DNA of 64,000 nt from Blasia pusilla (lineage: Eukaryota > Marchantiophyta > Marchantiopsida > Blasiales), in NCBI GenBank assembly GCA_050084515.1, contig CM114271.1:2790001-2854000 (forward strand). The letters are read 5' to 3'. The position numbers and the translations under genes are program-made. The notes below the pieces were generated by a model. It made no database searches, was not told where the DNA came from, and was given only the letters and a program-made list of their open reading frames with translations. Within the stretch, counting starts at the first letter, position 1, and each line of letters starts with the position of its first letter. Shown piece after piece: positions 11,901 to 23,759 of the stretch.

Positions 11901-12820
11901 GTGCGGTTTCCAATCGTATACAATTTGGAAGGAATTCCTTAACCTAAACCAGTTACCAGTATGCGGCCCTTTGAGAGACGGTGAATTACAAGGGGAGTCC
12001 ACGTAGATGAGAAAACATGAAACCCATGACTCTGAAAGAAACTACCATGCAAGTAGTTTAGGGCGCTCGGGGGCAACCATGTTGTATTTTATTATTATTA
12101 ATTTTATAAGTTATCGTCCTTTTCTATCCATTATATTGTTTTTTATTTACACTATGCTCTTCAAAAAACTTTTATTTCCGATCCAAATCTATCCACACGT
12201 CCGACATAATTACTTTCTCACCAACCGTGTCAAGCAAATACTTCACTGGTTTGATATTTCTCTCCGGAGCCTTAGCTAGGAACCATGGGAGCCTTAGCCA
12301 GGGTCCGGGGAGTTTTTTTCTGACAACCGGTACATTTCCGGTCTCTACAAACCGGTAATTTTCGAAGTTTTCTTCATTCCAGCCAGCTAAACAGATATTA
12401 ATACAAAGGACACCCTCCCTGAACCCTCGGTTTTTGGCCGGTAAGTGACAACCTGAATCGGGAATTTTCAAATTCTTCAACACGTAACCCCGGTTCTCCC
12501 CGGACATTGGCCTTAGCAAGCCCCTATCAAACAAAAAAACAAATACTTCCGTGGAGCTACTGCATTGACGTGGCCCGTGCCCACTCTTGGCCGTAGTAAT
12601 ACATATTGGCGAGTAGGAGGTGACGTTGAGGCAAGACTCCTGCAGTAGGTGCGGAGTCACGGCGGCGGCGCGGACTCTTGGCGCTATTAATCCGGATGCC
12701 TTCTATAATATTAAATGGTATACCTTTATTATGGCCAACTCATACAACCTTTCCACATGTACTCTTCAATGCTTCATTCACAGTTTCTTCTGACACTAGG
12801 TTCTTCCCCTGTTGAATGCC
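11901..12820. other. Intergenic DNA without a supported gene
   Basis: A 162-codon minus-strand open frame (12172-12660) runs through sequence rich in CCGGT/GGCC words, but it shows no recognisable domain. I treat it as chance or repeat-derived. Confidence 0.4.
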
Positions 12821-12980
12821 CTCTTCAAGAGACCTCGTACAACCTATCCACGTGTAGTACACGTGGATAGGTTAGCGAACTCTCTTGAAGAGACTCAGGT
12901 GAATGGAGAGTACACGTGGATAGGTTAGCGGAGTGTCTTGAAGTGACTCAGTCACTCAGGTGAATGGGGGAGTACACGTG
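12821..12980. repeat. G-box palindrome and direct-repeat cluster
   Basis: A 33-bp palindrome (12841-12873, 16-bp perfect arms around one base) is nested inside a second inverted pair, 12821-12832 and 12881-12892 (CTCTTCAAGAGA and its reverse complement). The motif TACACGTGGATAGGTTAGCG is then repeated directly at about 12911-12930, and a shorter copy (AGTACACGTG) ends at 12980. CACGTG occurs at 12849, 12860, 12913 and 12975. It looks like a small hairpin element that has partly duplicated in tandem. Confidence 0.8.
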
Positions 12981-14379
12981 CCTCGCGTTAAAAACCACAC
13001 CCGCGGCATTAACTCCGCTTCGCCAGCCCGGGCCGTGTGAAGTGGACCCTTACCCTTGTTGCACGTTACGGATTTTTTTTTTCAGTTTCGGGCATGTGGC
13101 GGAGTTTCTTTTAATGGGACGGCGGGAGGAAGGACGGAGGGCGTAGGGGACGAAAAGAGACGTGTTACACTTGACGAGAGTTTCGTTTTGATCCGGACTT
13201 TGCTGCATGGTGTGAAATATTTTTATTTTTATTCATCTTTTTAGAATTTGATTCATATTAGGGTTCCAAATGTGAATATTAGGGCTTTGCTTATTGTCAT
13301 TTGGAGAAATTTCCCAAGATCCTACGCGGGAGGCAGTGCGAGCCCAAGTGGTGGCCCAAGGGCGAATGCTACAAGGAGCGGCGGCGGCGGTGAAGAAGAC
13401 ACATATCTACAAATCGACTACACGAGGACACATCTTCATCCCCTCGGCCATAGAGATGTATGGGGCTATGGGGAGAGGTTCGACTGCGTTCTCACGGATC
13501 GCGCCCATCATCTCCACTCGAGAAATGGGTTGTCCTTAGCTATCTGCGATCTCATTGACAGGCGGCGGGTCTCCATAGCGTTGCAGGCGTGCCCAGGCTA
13601 ATGGGATTTTGCGGCGGGCTCAGCCGTGGGAGACGCCGGCGCTAGAGGCCCACTTAGTAGTAGTCATAGCTCTCTTGTTGTTCTTTGATATTGTCTCTGC
13701 TGTTGGTGAGTTTCGTCGTTAGGGGGAAATGCCCCCTTCTTCCTTTTCTGGTCTTGTTGTGGCCTTCGGGTTTTGACTCTTTGAGTCCCCCTCTTTTGTA
13801 CTTCCGATGGGTTTTCCATCACTCGTTTTTATCGAAGTGCATCTTCCATTTACCAGGCCGCCCGCGACGAGATAGCAGGCCGTCAGATATTGGCGCACCA
13901 CACACCCGGTAGCCGTGGCGCGATATCCTATAGCACCGAAACCCGTCTGTACATGGATGCATATTCCACCGTCTGCATATGGACCCATATTCCACCATCC
14001 ATACACCATCTGACATGGATGCTAGAGCATGCTGGATAGTGGATGGAGTATCCATACACCATCTCATATTGATATGCCCGGCCCCGTGGCATGGCGTCAT
14101 GGCGGCTTTTGAATATGAACTATATTGGGGGGGGGTCACACATATAAGTTTAGGCAGGACTACTTGGATATAATTTTAGCGAGGCCTTATTTTGGGCCAG
14201 TGAGGTCTTATTTTGGCCATTGTGCGATGTTGGTAAAGCTTTGAGTGCGGTGTTGGGCGTGTTGGTCTGGTGCTTCCTTATCGGTCCTTGGGCAGTCCTT
14301 ATCGAGGCGTTACGTGGCTTCGAGGCTTTGTGGCATCCGATTCTTGGCGGATTCTTGTGGAGGCGATTCAACTGCGTTC
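12981..14379. other. GC-richer stretch upstream of the 14.38-kb ORF
   Basis: Base composition becomes more GC-rich at about 13000-13700. Several open frames of 80-117 codons exist on the plus strand (for example 13248-13601), but none has a recognisable domain. This may be 5' UTR or upstream exons of the ORF at 14380. A short direct repeat, ATCCATACACCATCT, recurs near 14000 and 14050, and a G9 run is at 14129-14137. Confidence 0.35.
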
Positions 14380-14970
14380 ATGGAGGATTCACAGACGGAT
14401 TTAGACGGATCCGCAGTCAATCAGATTGGAGGAGAATATGATCCGCTCCCGCTGTTGGAGTCTCCCAAGAGTGTCGTCCGTGGTGTGCACCGTTCAGTTT
14501 GGGACGGGAAGCGTAGGCGCTCTTTTAAGCTGCCACCCAAATATGAGAAGTACATATCGTGGAAGAGAGGCACGTATTGTCCTCATCCAAGGGAAAGTGA
14601 TAGATTATTAAGATGGAGTGAAGAGGAGGATGATTGCTATCTCAGAAACGTATGCATTTCGAATCTTTATAAGACCTTACTGTCAACTTTTCGGGTCATA
14701 CAAGACCTTGTTGCTTTTGATATCGGTGTTATTGAAGAAGAAGATACAATTGCCATATTCGATAAGGAGCCACTGTCTGAGCTTGCTGTTTTGTCAAGAA
14801 ATATTGAGGAGCTTAGGCATACTCATGAAAGGCGATTGAGATGCTATCCTATTCTCAATGGTGCTTCCGCATCTGCCCTTCAATCCTTTGAAGGTGACCA
14901 TGGCATTCATCCAAAGCATAGTGACAGTGCTCAGATTGTGCACAATACACATATTCCGGATGAATTGTAG
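14380..14970 (+). CDS. Hypothetical protein, 196 residues
   Basis: This is an uninterrupted frame from ATG at 14380 to TAG at 14968-14970. An upstream in-frame Met at 14245 exists, but its extra 45 residues are Cys/Trp-rich and look non-coding. The protein is acidic at the start (MEDSQTDLDG), then basic (GKRRRSFKLPPKYEKY), then has an acidic stretch (SEEEDD) and EEED/EELRHTHERR segments that might form helices. I do not recognise a family. It could be a single exon of a larger gene or a captured fragment. No paralogue is visible in the window. Confidence 0.35.
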   Translation: MEDSQTDLDGSAVNQIGGEYDPLPLLESPKSVVRGVHRSVWDGKRRRSFKLPPKYEKYISWKRGTYCPHPRESDRLLRWSEEEDDCYLRNVCISNLYKTLLSTFRVIQDLVAFDIGVIEEEDTIAIFDKEPLSELAVLSRNIEELRHTHERRLRCYPILNGASASALQSFEGDHGIHPKHSDSAQIVHNTHIPDEL

Positions 14971-16372
14971 GCATTACACATAAATACTTGGCAAAATTTT
15001 AGTCCTTTGCATTTGCGAAAGGGGCAGTTTAGGAGTTTTCTTATAGTCGGGAATCCTTTCGAGGCTATGGCTTATGTGTAAAGTGCGTTTGTCTTTCCGT
15101 GTACGTCCTTAATATGGCGCCCTTTACAATCCAAGATGACTGTAAGTCAATCCGGAATTTGATGGCTGTAACTTGGCTGAAATCGTGTTCATTTTTCCTG
15201 GTAAGCCTGACTCATTACCTTTGTATTCTACTTAAGATGTTTTGAAACTAGCATGAATTCATGCTGGTGTAATGGCTATAAGTTATCCTAACCTTGTAAA
15301 CATACTTACAGCAAACGCCTATCCGAACTCTCTATCATGCTCTATATTAAACTTATAACTAGCAACCAAGTTTGCACAACCAAGAGCGCAAGTACAATAC
15401 AGTCCCACACAATCACCATACTGTCACGGAAATGTACGAATGGAATGCGTCCAGGAAAATGATGAGCAATGCAATCGAAGGTGAGATGTGTGCAAGTGCA
15501 AAAATTTTGGCACACCTTGGTCATGCCAAATTATCTCAGACCATAACAGTGCCCTAACATTGAGCTATTTTGAGAATAGATCCAAAGGCTTCCATATCTC
15601 TAATGAATTGAAGAACAGCTGAACCACATTATCACAAATGAATTCACTTTTAGATGAACCTCTGAATCTATAAACCGAAATGAAACACTACCATCTGAAA
15701 AGTAGCATAATCATCATAAAATGTATGAACGGAAATTGGGACTGAAAACACTTTATTAATGGAATTGCTTCAATTTTTAGATTACAGTAAATAATCAAAC
15801 CGCCAATTTCCTACTTCTTGTGGTACTACGCATGTATCTTACTTTACACTTTCACACTTATCTCCTCCCTCGGCATCCCCACTGATCCCTCCGTATGCAT
15901 AGACCAGTACAAAAGCAAAGAGAGGCATTAGGCTTACATATGGTATATACGTCAACAGAATTTGTTGAAGTACTTATTCAAGATACTGATCACCTTACAA
16001 ATTGAGTTTTTGGAAGTGCTTTAAAAGACGGTGCCCATAAGATTAGGCTATAAGATAAGTCTTACAGAGATAACACTTCAACACCATTGGGCAGAACTGT
16101 AAACCCGGCAATGCCAAAATGTAAATCACAACATTCATGAATCAAATCCAAAATAGGAGAGTGGCGACAATGCTTCTCAGATACAACATTCACGCGAGGA
16201 CAACCAATTACAAATATTGCAGCAAATCTGGGGAGTGCAGACTTTAGGGTGCATGATAGAAAGTGAATGTCAAATTACAGACCCCCTTGCTTCTTCATAT
16301 GTTTCAAAAGAAGAAATTCAGTATGGTACTTTAGTAGTCTTCATAGGTTTGGAGGATGATCACTAACATCAA
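14971..16372. other. Intergenic DNA without a supported gene
   Basis: AT-rich DNA between the hypothetical ORF and the end of the MULE remnant. I see no domain, RNA gene or repeat of note. Small open frames on both strands are unsupported. Confidence 0.5.
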
Positions 16373-19221
16373 CTACAAAATCGAAGTGCTTGCGGTCATA
16401 CTTTTGTTTTCTCTGCCTTTGTGACATTGAAACTCTTGAGTCATGGGTACGGGAAATGCCCACACTTGCCTCTTGCTATAATTGTGGCGTTTTGGTACAG
16501 TAGGAAATTGGGGCACTATGGCTGGGGCAATATCGTAGCATTGTGATGAATTCCTCTTTGCCCTTTGACGCAACCGCTCAACCAATGATTTTGTTCGTTT
16601 GATAGAGTTACTTGAGCCGGCTAACCCTTCAGTGTATTCTAGTAATGGCGTTTTGTGGCTCAATAACATTCCTCTTTGCTTATTCTTCTGAGCCCCTGCT
16701 AGTCAACCCACACGGTCCCTCATTAAATTCGCACCAAGCAATAGAAGTTCATGGTCATGAGCACATGTGTTCCTAAATTTAGAGAAATTTTTTGACAATT
16801 GTGCATTCACAAGACCAATACCTCCATTCTTTGCCATCACTTCATCTCCTTTGCAATCAGCAACTTCGTATGGTTGTTGTTAATCAGTCACTATACTTTT
16901 TGTGTTGTCTTTGTTTAATCCACATGTATTGACGCAATCGTTATCATCATATAAGAAAGCATCCGTATCATCATTTGGCTGTGACCCAAGGTCCATATCT
17001 CCGACATCTTGGTTTAGTTTCTCCATGAATAAAGCACGCATCCCACCCTGCATTGTTCCTCGCTTTGTTCCTAGCGCCCTTACAATCTCCTCTGCAACGT
17101 AGCCGCACATGAGCGAACACTTCACTTGATATTTGCATATGTTACCCTTACAGCTCCAAGGGCAATCGCATGTACAATATTGTCATTGGAAATTGTGTAC
17201 ATCATATACAATCCCTACTGTCGTCTGGCTTTTCACCATAGCCATTGTCGATGATGAGATGTCGCAATCTGAGTCAGGAATGCATCTTCCTTTCAACACT
17301 GAAGCACGAACCACTTTTTCCTCATATTCGTTATCATAAAAACCAGCATCTTTACATAATTGTATTTGGTGGTAGAATGATTCCACTTTCTGCATCAACT
17401 CATTCACCAACCAATCACAACATCGAGCTGCCAATTGGTTGTTTGTCTCCCTTAGAACAAGCTTCATATTTTCGTGATATGCTTCAATCGACGCATTCGT
17501 GTCCATGTTGGAATGATTGAAGGTGCGAACCCCTTTCACCCACATGCCTACAGAAGCATCACATTTGCGATAGATAAGAATTTTTAATTCTACCACCATG
17601 CCAAGGAGTACTGAAAAACACATGTACAAGGGAGGGTATGACAAGCATTTACCAGCTTTCTGTTGCCAAGTCGTTTCTATATAATGCATGAATTTTGCCT
17701 CTGAAGAAAAATCCGTGTATTAATCTCTGCTACTGAGCAATATGTCATGATGCAGCTTGGGCTCCATGGTTTGCCTACTTCCACTTGGCGAGCATAGCAA
17801 ATTTGAGAATGGCGATTGACACCTGCTATTCTCATTGCCTCCAACCATGGTGTAATGTCAGCTTCTTTGCAAGAGTTTGTCAAAACCCACGCTATTGGGA
17901 TGCCGTTGTGGAATTTATCATACACCATGATGATATATAAGGGGAACTGTGAAAGATCACATTACATGTCAATTTAGTACTACAAATAGGTGAACATATA
18001 TTACAGTTTGAATTTCATAAAACACACAATTCAGCATGGCAATGGAATAGACTTTAGGGCCGAAAAGTACCTTATTCTTTTTAGTTCCAAATGTGGAATC
18101 TATGCAAATGATGTTGTCATTCTCATGTTCCACCAATCGAACACATCCAATCTGACCAAAACCGAGTATGAACGGACACTCCTTGCTTTGGTAAGGTTGG
18201 TAAAAGAAAACCTCTTCCGGATACAACATCACGTAATTTGCAATCCTTTGATTCTCATTTGAATGCCAGAGCCAAGACTCCATTGCAATATCTCGTCTCA
18301 AGTTTTGGACGTCTTGGAATCGCACAAAATCATCTTTGCGAAATTCTATCAACGAGTCCGCATTTTGTCGTGTACGTACTTCTTGGCCCAACTTCCTTAC
18401 AATTGCCATATTTGTCTTCTCTTGCCATATCATGTCCAATATCTGAAGCTTCCTACCACTCGATAAGCGGGGAGCATGGCTGAATGTAGCACCCTTGCTG
18501 AATATGTCGTCTAATATGTCACAACATTCACCAAGTTTGTCTGTGTGTGCTCGCTGGATGTAGGTAATCTTCGCGCAGTGGGGAACAAGAATCTCCATTA
18601 CGCTGAAATGGCACAAACACCCCCTTTTTGTACTTTCATCTCGAGCCTTCCTATGGTGCCGAGGCCTGCTTACCTTGCCGCTTGGATCGCTCTAATATCT
18701 ACTCAACATCCACTTCACAATAAGTAAGTATACATTAGGAGAGGTTCAGGCAAGTATAGACATACTATTCAAGTGGTCCATATCATCTCAACTCCAGTGG
18801 ATGGAAAACAGTCACACCTTATATCAACTGGTTGGCGGTTTCCCCTGTAATCTTCTAGACCATAGCAACAGTGATACACTCTGTACCACCCCTCGTTACT
18901 TGCACCCCTCGCCTTATACTCTCTACGAACTTTTTCTGTCTTCCTTCGTGAGGTCCGCTCATGTGGAAAAGGTACATTCTTCACCCAGAAGTTTGTGCTT
19001 GCACACCCATCTCCATGTCCTTCCCCTTCTAAGAAATCATCGAGCCGTGCCCATGGAATGAAAACGATGTCACCCTTATCCCACGGCGCAAGATCATCGT
19101 AATTTAGCAAACCCGATGGCAAAAATTCTCTCACTGGGATCTTGGATATGGCAAGGATTTGGTTCACGATATCAAGACGGGGTTTGTCCATCATTGGGTT
19201 TTGAATACCCATTGCTAACAA
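16373..19221 (-). pseudogene. SWIM-type MULE transposase gene, internally deleted and stopped
   Basis: Successive minus-strand segments, read from 19221 down, match a Mutator-like (MULE) transposase. First comes an N-terminal region, then a CHF-containing segment near 18600. An IICIDSTFG block follows (first catalytic Asp, about 18080-18115), then FPLY...VYDKFHNGIPIAWVL, and finally a Cys-rich SWIM-like finger CTCDCPWSCKG...C (about 17110-17190). Two introns join in frame: 18070-17947 between STFGTKKNK and FPLY, and 17652-17548 between QKAG and MWVKG. The copy is dead. The stretch after SVAEIN, where the third catalytic residue and the FLCLWH-like block normally lie, is missing, and a TGA interrupts the frame just before the SWIM cysteines. 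The last open segment (16373-16669) may be the C-terminus. No terminal inverted repeats were found. Confidence 0.8.
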
Positions 19222-19699
19222 CAGGCCAAGATGTTGTTAGCAAGCCTTAATGTACATGATCTGTCCCAACACTCCTACGATTGAAACATCATCCCCACCT
19301 CAATGGTTGCAAAAAACTCAGAGTATGCACAGAACATTTAGAATGGCTCTAAGCTACATTCAAGGAGATGGCTGAGATTAGTCCAAGCCGGTGTAATATT
19401 CGGGGATTTAAACCCCACTACAAATCAGTACACGTAAAAACAAAATCAGGATAAAGGGAATGCCAGCCCCCAAACCACTTTCTAGGCCAAAGCAAAAAAA
19501 TTGAACATAAGCATTCAAATTGCTGAATGAGGAATTAACATCAACTTAAGGACTCCGTACATTTTTTATTGGACACAAGTACTCACTCTGACACTCGTCG
19601 AAACATAATATAGACCCCATGGACTTTCAAGTGTTCTTTCCATGGAATTCTGAGAAAATACCCTAAATACCCCTACTGGACGAGTACCTATAAGTACCT

Positions 19700-20140
19700 G
19701 TAAGTATGTACTAAAATACGCCCTTGGTAAACACTGAGAAATCACAAGTATCATACTTATTGTGACCCAATGTACAAAAACCCCCCTCGGTAAACATTGT
19801 GAAGTCATACTCTGTAACTATGTACTAAAAAATCCCAAATCTAACATTTGGAAATAGTACATACACACTCTATAAATATGTACTAAAAATCCGCCTTCGT
19901 GAACATACTGAATTCATAAGCATACATAAGCATAAGCATTTTTTGTACATACTCCATAAGTATGTACTAAAAATGGCCTCGATAAACATTATGAATTCAA
20001 AGGTATCAACCTTCTCCCTTACAAGTAGGTAGTACAAATCGGCCTCGGTAAACATATTGAATTCAGACGGCCCCAAACTCCCCCCTTACCAGGATGTACT
20101 ACAAATCGGCCTCGGTAAACATTGTAAATCTATAAGCATT
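19700..20140. repeat. Degenerate tandem repeat, ~65-bp unit, about seven copies
   Basis: The phrase TATGTACTAAAAAT...CCTCGGTAAACAT...GAATTCA recurs, starting near 19706, 19770, 19824, 19877, 19962, 20030 and 20094. Spacing is 53-85 bp and each copy is heavily mutated. The array lies between two dead genes and has no coding capacity. Confidence 0.75.
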
Positions 20141-20389
20141 CAAGCCAAGGTAGTCCTGCACCTATGTTGTTGTTTCCACACTGGTCGCCATTTTCAGCCT
20201 TGTTGCCTTGTGGTGTGGTGGAATTCTTTTGCTCTTCTCCACTTTGGACCCCTCTTCTTCAACTTTCCTCTTATGTAGACGTTTCTTTTTTGTAGACGAC
20301 TTCTTCCTTTCTGGGATGATTCTCTGGCGTTTAGCAAGAAAGAAATTACTAGAATCGGACTTGTAGGGAGAGTTTTCAGGAATGTCATC

Positions 20390-22678
20390 CTAGCATGACA
20401 CCGGTGAATTGTCAAGCTCAGTACTACTCAAAGCGGCTTGTTTTGGTTCACCCTTTTCGACCTGTGCATCGGAATTGCTGTATATCTCAGCTAGTAAATT
20501 CAATACATCGCAATGATCATTTTTCTCCATTACAACCAGCCCATCTCCCTTCCTGACACCTTTCTCTAACATATGAACCTGATTAGCCGGATCCTCTACT
20601 GAGTCTTCGTTGTTTAATATGAGTCCGGAACTCTCCTTTGTGGGCAATGGCTTCATTTCATCCGAATCCTCCCCACTGATGCAAGCTGATTTGGGATCTG
20701 CATGAACGTCTCCTCGAAGCCCTCTTACAAAAAAATTACCTTTCTTGGATCCTACAAAAGTCAATCCATTGCTTCCCTGCCTATGACCCCCTGCAAAACC
20801 TTGTTGTATATGGGATATGTGCCCTCGGATTGCTCTGGCTTACTACCGCAGTTGGGGGTGGAAATTCCATTGTGCTGAAGCTGGGAATCTGCCACCAAAC
20901 TGCCCAAGTCGCCATCTCCGTCATCCCACAGTTCATTGCCCATATTGTAGTGTGTATCAGTAGTAGAGGGCTGTACACAAAATTCGCTTCCTCCTGAATT
21001 ACCGTCTGCTCATGTGGCATTGTCTTCCCATCATCCTTCTCCATATTCTTTTCGTTATCAGATGCAATATGCTCTATATGCGGAGGCAAATTGGCAATCT
21101 GTGACCGACACAATGTACGCTCTACCAAATTGCCACTTTCTTGCTGGTCTTGGGCATGTGTGCCACTCTGCTCATGTGCTTGAGATTTCAGCCTACGATC
21201 GTGTCTGAGTTACCTCGGAGACTTAAAGCTCACGGGAGCCACTTCTACACCTTCTACACCAATGCCATTTGTACCTAAAACCTCTTGTACACCAATCCCA
21301 TTGGTCTTTGGTATGATGCACGGACTATCTCCGTTCCTAGTAGTCTTCCGAGGTGTGTTTTTTACCCTCCTTTTTGTGGAGTCTTCTCTTCGGGAACAAC
21401 TTGTATGTATTCCAGTCATAGTCGGGGAAGAAATTTTGTCATTCCAGAACTTAGTAGTGGCGTTCGTAGCTAATTGGACCTTGTCAACCTTATCCCACTC
21501 CCTCATCCAAAGATCCACGTGATGCGCAACCCAAGCCGATTTGTCCATGTACAAGGCCAAGTACATTTTTTTGTGCATGGCTGAAATGTAATCTAATGAT
21601 CTCTGTACTATATCTCTATGAAGGTGGGATGTGGAATGAAACAATCTCGAACCTTTAGGTGCCGCTGTCCAGTCTCCATTGTCATTGATGTGGACTGTCC
21701 ATGGAGTGAGGAGCTTGTTGATTGCATCGTCGTACTTCTCATCCATAGTAGTTTGGAGGATGTTGCCTACAAGTTGCATATCGTCGGCAGTGGCCTTCAC
21801 GCGGTTGTTCAGCTCCCCGAGGAGAATCGGATCTAGGATATCCTTCCAACTTGTCAATCCCATAAATTCTCGCATGTAGGACTCCATTTCCTCTATTAGA
21901 GGTGGAGGTGTGCCAACATCCCCGTCAGGTGGAAGCTCGTACTAGTCATATTTTTGAGTGAAGCGTATGCGTTGCCGCCTAAAGAATTCGGCTCGATTCT
22001 TTGCAATCCTGCAGAGCGGATCACCCACCCTGGGTGCTATTAATAATACTTTACCATTTTTGTCCAATATTCAAAGCCTTTCTCCCGGCCTTGCACTTTG
22101 GAACAACGAAATCGATCGGGCATTTGTGCATTGTCTTCAAATGAAGATTGAATCTCTCCTTGTTGGCAAGTGGAGCTGTATACCAATTTCATCGCAGGCA
22201 TTCCATTTTTTGAGTGCAGCATTACACGCATAGTAAACATTTAAGCCTCGCCACTCAGATGCATTCCCAGACGTGCAATATTTATGTACCTCGGTACGGG
22301 CATGTGCACTTGCATCTTGGGAAGGTCTTTCTGAGGCCGGTGTGCTCTTTGGAGAGGAATGCTCACAAGCCATCTGTTTCGCAACTCAAGTTCAGATGAT
22401 TGGAAGTTTTTTGGTTGTAACGTTTTGGATTGTTGTCTCTGGGCCGCATGCCTAGTAACCATAATGGGCTCGGCGAGTACAGCTGGACGACCGATTGTTG
22501 AGGAAATGCTTAATCGTTCCTTCCTACCATCTCTATTTCTGCGCATCTCCGCCCTCCTTCTTCCAAGGACCTCCCATTGGGAATCATGAATCCATTCAGA
22601 GTGGTCACTCGATGAATAATCCCATTCTCCATCGCCACCTCTAGACACTCCCTTGCCAGCAATGTTTGAAAGTGTCAT
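20390..22678 (-). pseudogene. Unidentified plant gene, broken by stops and frameshifts
   Basis: A coherent protein can be followed on the minus strand only by changing frame. It begins MTLSNIAGKG at 22678, runs through a segment ending GIQLHLPT, then EDNAQMPDRFRCSKVQGREKG and KNRAEFFRRQRIRFTQ. An in-frame TAG near 21940 follows, then a long clean 225-codon frame (21887-21210, MESYMREFMGL...), and finally acidic/basic tails to 20390. The second half is rich in Trp, His and charged residues. The end holds a duplicated phrase (TNGIGVQEVLG / TNGIGVEGVEV). I do not recognise the family. Its place immediately upstream of the dead MULE on the same strand suggests it could be a second ORF or a passenger of that element. 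An old retired host gene is equally possible. Confidence 0.45.
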
Positions 22679-22924
22679 TGGACCACCCTAAACCGTGTGT
22701 CCCCAACCCTCTTGCAGAATTCCCTAGTTCCCCAATTCACGTCTATCTTCAGCACCTGGATGGTGCTATAGTCTCGGCGTAAGTGCAATCAATTTAAGGT
22801 TAATGTCCTAAAATTGGCCGAGAATTGTAAGGCGCAATGGAGACTTTTTCAAAATCGTAATAGGAACCTAAGAGCCATAAGTGGCATTCTAATCTTGAAA
22901 AAATTTCCTCCACCTTAGCGGCGC

Positions 22925-23227
22925 CAACTCAAATTGCCTTATGCTTGCATGGGTCCCAATTTCCTCTCACCTTTGTCTTCCCCAACCAGCTCAATTTTCC
23001 TTATGCCTCTCAGGAGTCCTAGATTCCTCAAACGTCTAAGTTCCCCACCTACCTCAAATTTCCTTTTTCCTATCCCCCGCCTAAATTCCTCTCACGTCTA
23101 CGTTCCCCGCCCAGCTCAGATTTCCTAATGACTGTCGGGAATCCTAAATTTGCCTCACATCTATTCACCCCACCCACCTGAAATTGCCTTCTCCATGACA
23201 ATGAATCCCAAATTCCTCTCACATCAC
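22925..23227. repeat. Minisatellite, ~62-bp unit, five diverged copies
   Basis: Units begin near 22925, 22987, 23050, 23111 and 23172, with shared words CTCAAATT(T/G)CC, CCTCTCAC and TTCCCCAC. Each unit differs by substitutions and small indels. The array is noncoding. Confidence 0.75.
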
Positions 23228-23759
23228 TCTTTGGCTAAAACCTGAATGCGTCACTCTTCGGCCTAACTGCAATGGATGGACCCCCTGACGCAGTTCCAAG
23301 ACAAGGCGCAATATTGACAACAAGTTGGGAACCGAGGAAGTACAAGTGGAGCAGCAACATCTACACACGCGGTGAGTCCCAAATTGCATGTAAGCGTAGT
23401 TTTTGCAGAATGTCAGTAGTTCGCGCAAGTTTTTGTAGAATGGCTGGCGGTGTTAGATTCGTTAATTCGAGGCTAAATTCGGATTTGGAATAATGGCTCC
23501 TCGAGCCGTTTTTCCTATCATCGATGAATCGGTTGGGATGGCGGCCATACATGTACTTCGTATGATCTCCGTACTTGGCCCATCTTGCAAAATACGGAGA
23601 AGCCAAAGAGCGTGGTGGCGTTTAGAAGGCCAGCACAAAGAAGTAATAAGGCGTAGGGGTTGGACATAAGTACTAAGGGTATGAGTAGTAAGGTGAGTAG
23701 GAACAAGGCAAGGTACAAAGCCAAGCCAAGGACCCTAAACCAGGGAATGCCAACAAAGA

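Noticed and set aside
12172-12660. 162-codon minus-strand frame
   Set aside because: It has no domain or supporting context, and the frame runs through CCGG-rich sequence. Kept out as unsupported.
14129-14137. G9 homopolymer
   Set aside because: Too short and isolated to support any function.
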